Source: a virus
Reading direction: 5' to 3' (one strand)
DNA length: 31,798 nucleotides
Virus record (IMG/VR): IMGVR_UViG_3300010883_000236
Span: 1 to 31,798 of that record
Positions within the stretch are counted from its first letter, which is position 1, and each line of letters begins with the position of its first letter. The notes beneath the pieces are model-generated. The model was not told where the DNA came from and ran no database searches. It was given only the letters and a program-made list of their open reading frames with translations. Shown here in pieces: positions 30,916 to 31,798 of this stretch. Both the position numbers and the translations under genes were made by a program.

Positions 30916-31798
30916 ATGGCAAACACAATACAGTTAGCACATAGTAATACAGCAGACGAAACCCCCTCTTCTCTCGGAGCGGGTGAGGTTGCCATAAACA
31001 GCAGCAACAGGAAAATCTGGGTTGGTGACGGTACGGCCAACCAAGTGATCTTTCAACATGCCGATTACCTTCAGTTATCCGGGGGAACACTTACGGGTGC
31101 GCTGACAACTGGAGGAATCCTAGATCACGGCGGCTTCCCCACGGTTAACAGCAGCACGGTGCAGGGGCTTCAGGACGGGGCTTGTTACGACTTTGATGGG
31201 ACTGATGATTATGCCAAAGTGACAGGTGTAGACCCTACGGCATTCACTACAATCACAGTTTCAGCATGGGTTAAAATTGCGGCTCAATCCAACTGGGGAA
31301 CGATTGCCATGCAGGCTGACGACAATTCCTTTAATGCAGGTTGGGGTCTTGGCTTTAGCGGCAGCACCAACAACCTTACTTTTTGGGTTGATTTGTATTC
31401 TGATTCAGCGAGTGCAGATGTTTCAGCACACTACGGCAAGTGGCTTCATGTTGTTGGGACTTATGACGGAACAGATCAAAAGTTATATTTTAACGGGGTT
31501 GAGGTAGCTTCAAACGCAGATACTTGGAGTAATAAAGGTGCAGCTACAAACAACATACACATTGGGGCGGGAATTGGCACGAATAACGCCACACCCAATT
31601 ATTATCTGAATGGCCAAATCCGAGACGTAAAAATCTTCCCCTCCGCATTGGAGGATACAGACGTTCGCAAATTGTATTCGGGGGAGAACCCGAAAAAGAA
31701 TCTTAATGTTGAGTTGATACCTAATGGTACGTTTGACTCCAACTATACTGGCTGGGTCAAACAGTCTGGAGGCTCAACTGCTTCTGTTGTTAATGGGA
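30916..31798 (+). CDS. Tail fibre protein with LamG-like lectin domain (3' end outside window)
   Basis: A frame starting at ATG 30916 stays open to the window end, giving 294 codons. The N-terminal module MANTIQLAHSNTADETPSS, then GAGEVAINSSNRKIWVGDG, parallels the start of the preceding fibre gene. Residues about 91-255 form a concanavalin A/LamG-like domain: YDFDGTDDYAKV, then TITVSAWVKI, GKWLHVVGTYDGTDQKLYFNG, NIHIGAG, and NGQIRDVKIFPSALEDTDV with LYSGE. This is the usual LamG strand order. It is followed by VELIPNGTFDSNYTGW, resembling the start of a carbohydrate-binding module. The likely role is binding host surface glycans. The gap after the previous stop is 17 nt, with AGAGAA as a weak ribosome site. 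Confidence 0.88.
   Translation, partial: MANTIQLAHSNTADETPSSLGAGEVAINSSNRKIWVGDGTANQVIFQHADYLQLSGGTLTGALTTGGILDHGGFPTVNSSTVQGLQDGACYDFDGTDDYAKVTGVDPTAFTTITVSAWVKIAAQSNWGTIAMQADDNSFNAGWGLGFSGSTNNLTFWVDLYSDSASADVSAHYGKWLHVVGTYDGTDQKLYFNGVEVASNADTWSNKGAATNNIHIGAGIGTNNATPNYYLNGQIRDVKIFPSALEDTDVRKLYSGENPKKNLNVELIPNGTFDSNYTGWVKQSGGSTASVVNG

Noticed and set aside
1-31798. T7-type phage promoters, tRNA genes, CRISPR arrays, integrase or attachment sites
   Set aside because: No recurring promoter-like 20-mer in the few gaps, no cloverleaf, no spaced short repeats and no recombinase were recognised by reading.

Overview
This window is a stretch of a lytic T7-like podophage genome (Autographivirales type). 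Every gene is on the + strand, genes are packed with 1-40 nt overlaps or very short gaps, and the order follows T7 closely: single-subunit RNA polymerase (3' end only), ssDNA-binding protein, endonuclease I, primase-helicase, family A DNA polymerase, 5'-3' exonuclease, portal, scaffold, major capsid, tail tubular proteins A and B, internal virion proteins A-D, tail fibre. No integrase, repressor, tRNA, rRNA, CRISPR array or insertion sequence is visible. An apparent outer-membrane lipoprotein gene and an ejectosome-type internal core suggest a Gram-negative host. A marine origin is only an impression from protein style.

Replication block (1-7199): RNA polymerase C-terminus, SSB, endonuclease I, a 73-aa orphan in the place where T7 has its amidase/lysozyme, primase-helicase, DNA polymerase, then two genes that T7 lacks here (a PD-(D/E)xK-like nuclease and an HExxH metallopeptidase), then exonuclease and a dNMP kinase. 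Together they cover transcription, host DNA breakdown, nucleotide supply and replication.

Morphogenesis block (7189-31798): two small proteins, portal, a small basic protein, scaffold, then an accessory/lysis island (10227-11264) inserted between scaffold and capsid. The island holds a 44-aa proline-rich protein, a secreted protein, a two-TM holin-like protein, and two small genes that overlap each other extensively in different frames (a 57-aa protein and an 88-aa lipoprotein), an arrangement reminiscent of Rz/Rz1. A 104-nt gap before the capsid gene can fold as a three-way-junction RNA, and a clear intrinsic terminator follows the capsid gene. Next come tail tube A, a tail tube B twice the T7 length, four internal virion proteins (the last two far larger than in T7), and a tail fibre split into at least three genes. 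The last of these carries a LamG-like lectin domain and runs off the end of the window.

Most interesting features: the nested lysis-like cassette in an unusual location, the candidate structured RNA before the capsid gene, the split fibre with a lectin module, and the two-gene insertion between DNA polymerase and exonuclease. No endolysin gene and no phage promoter could be recognised in the window.
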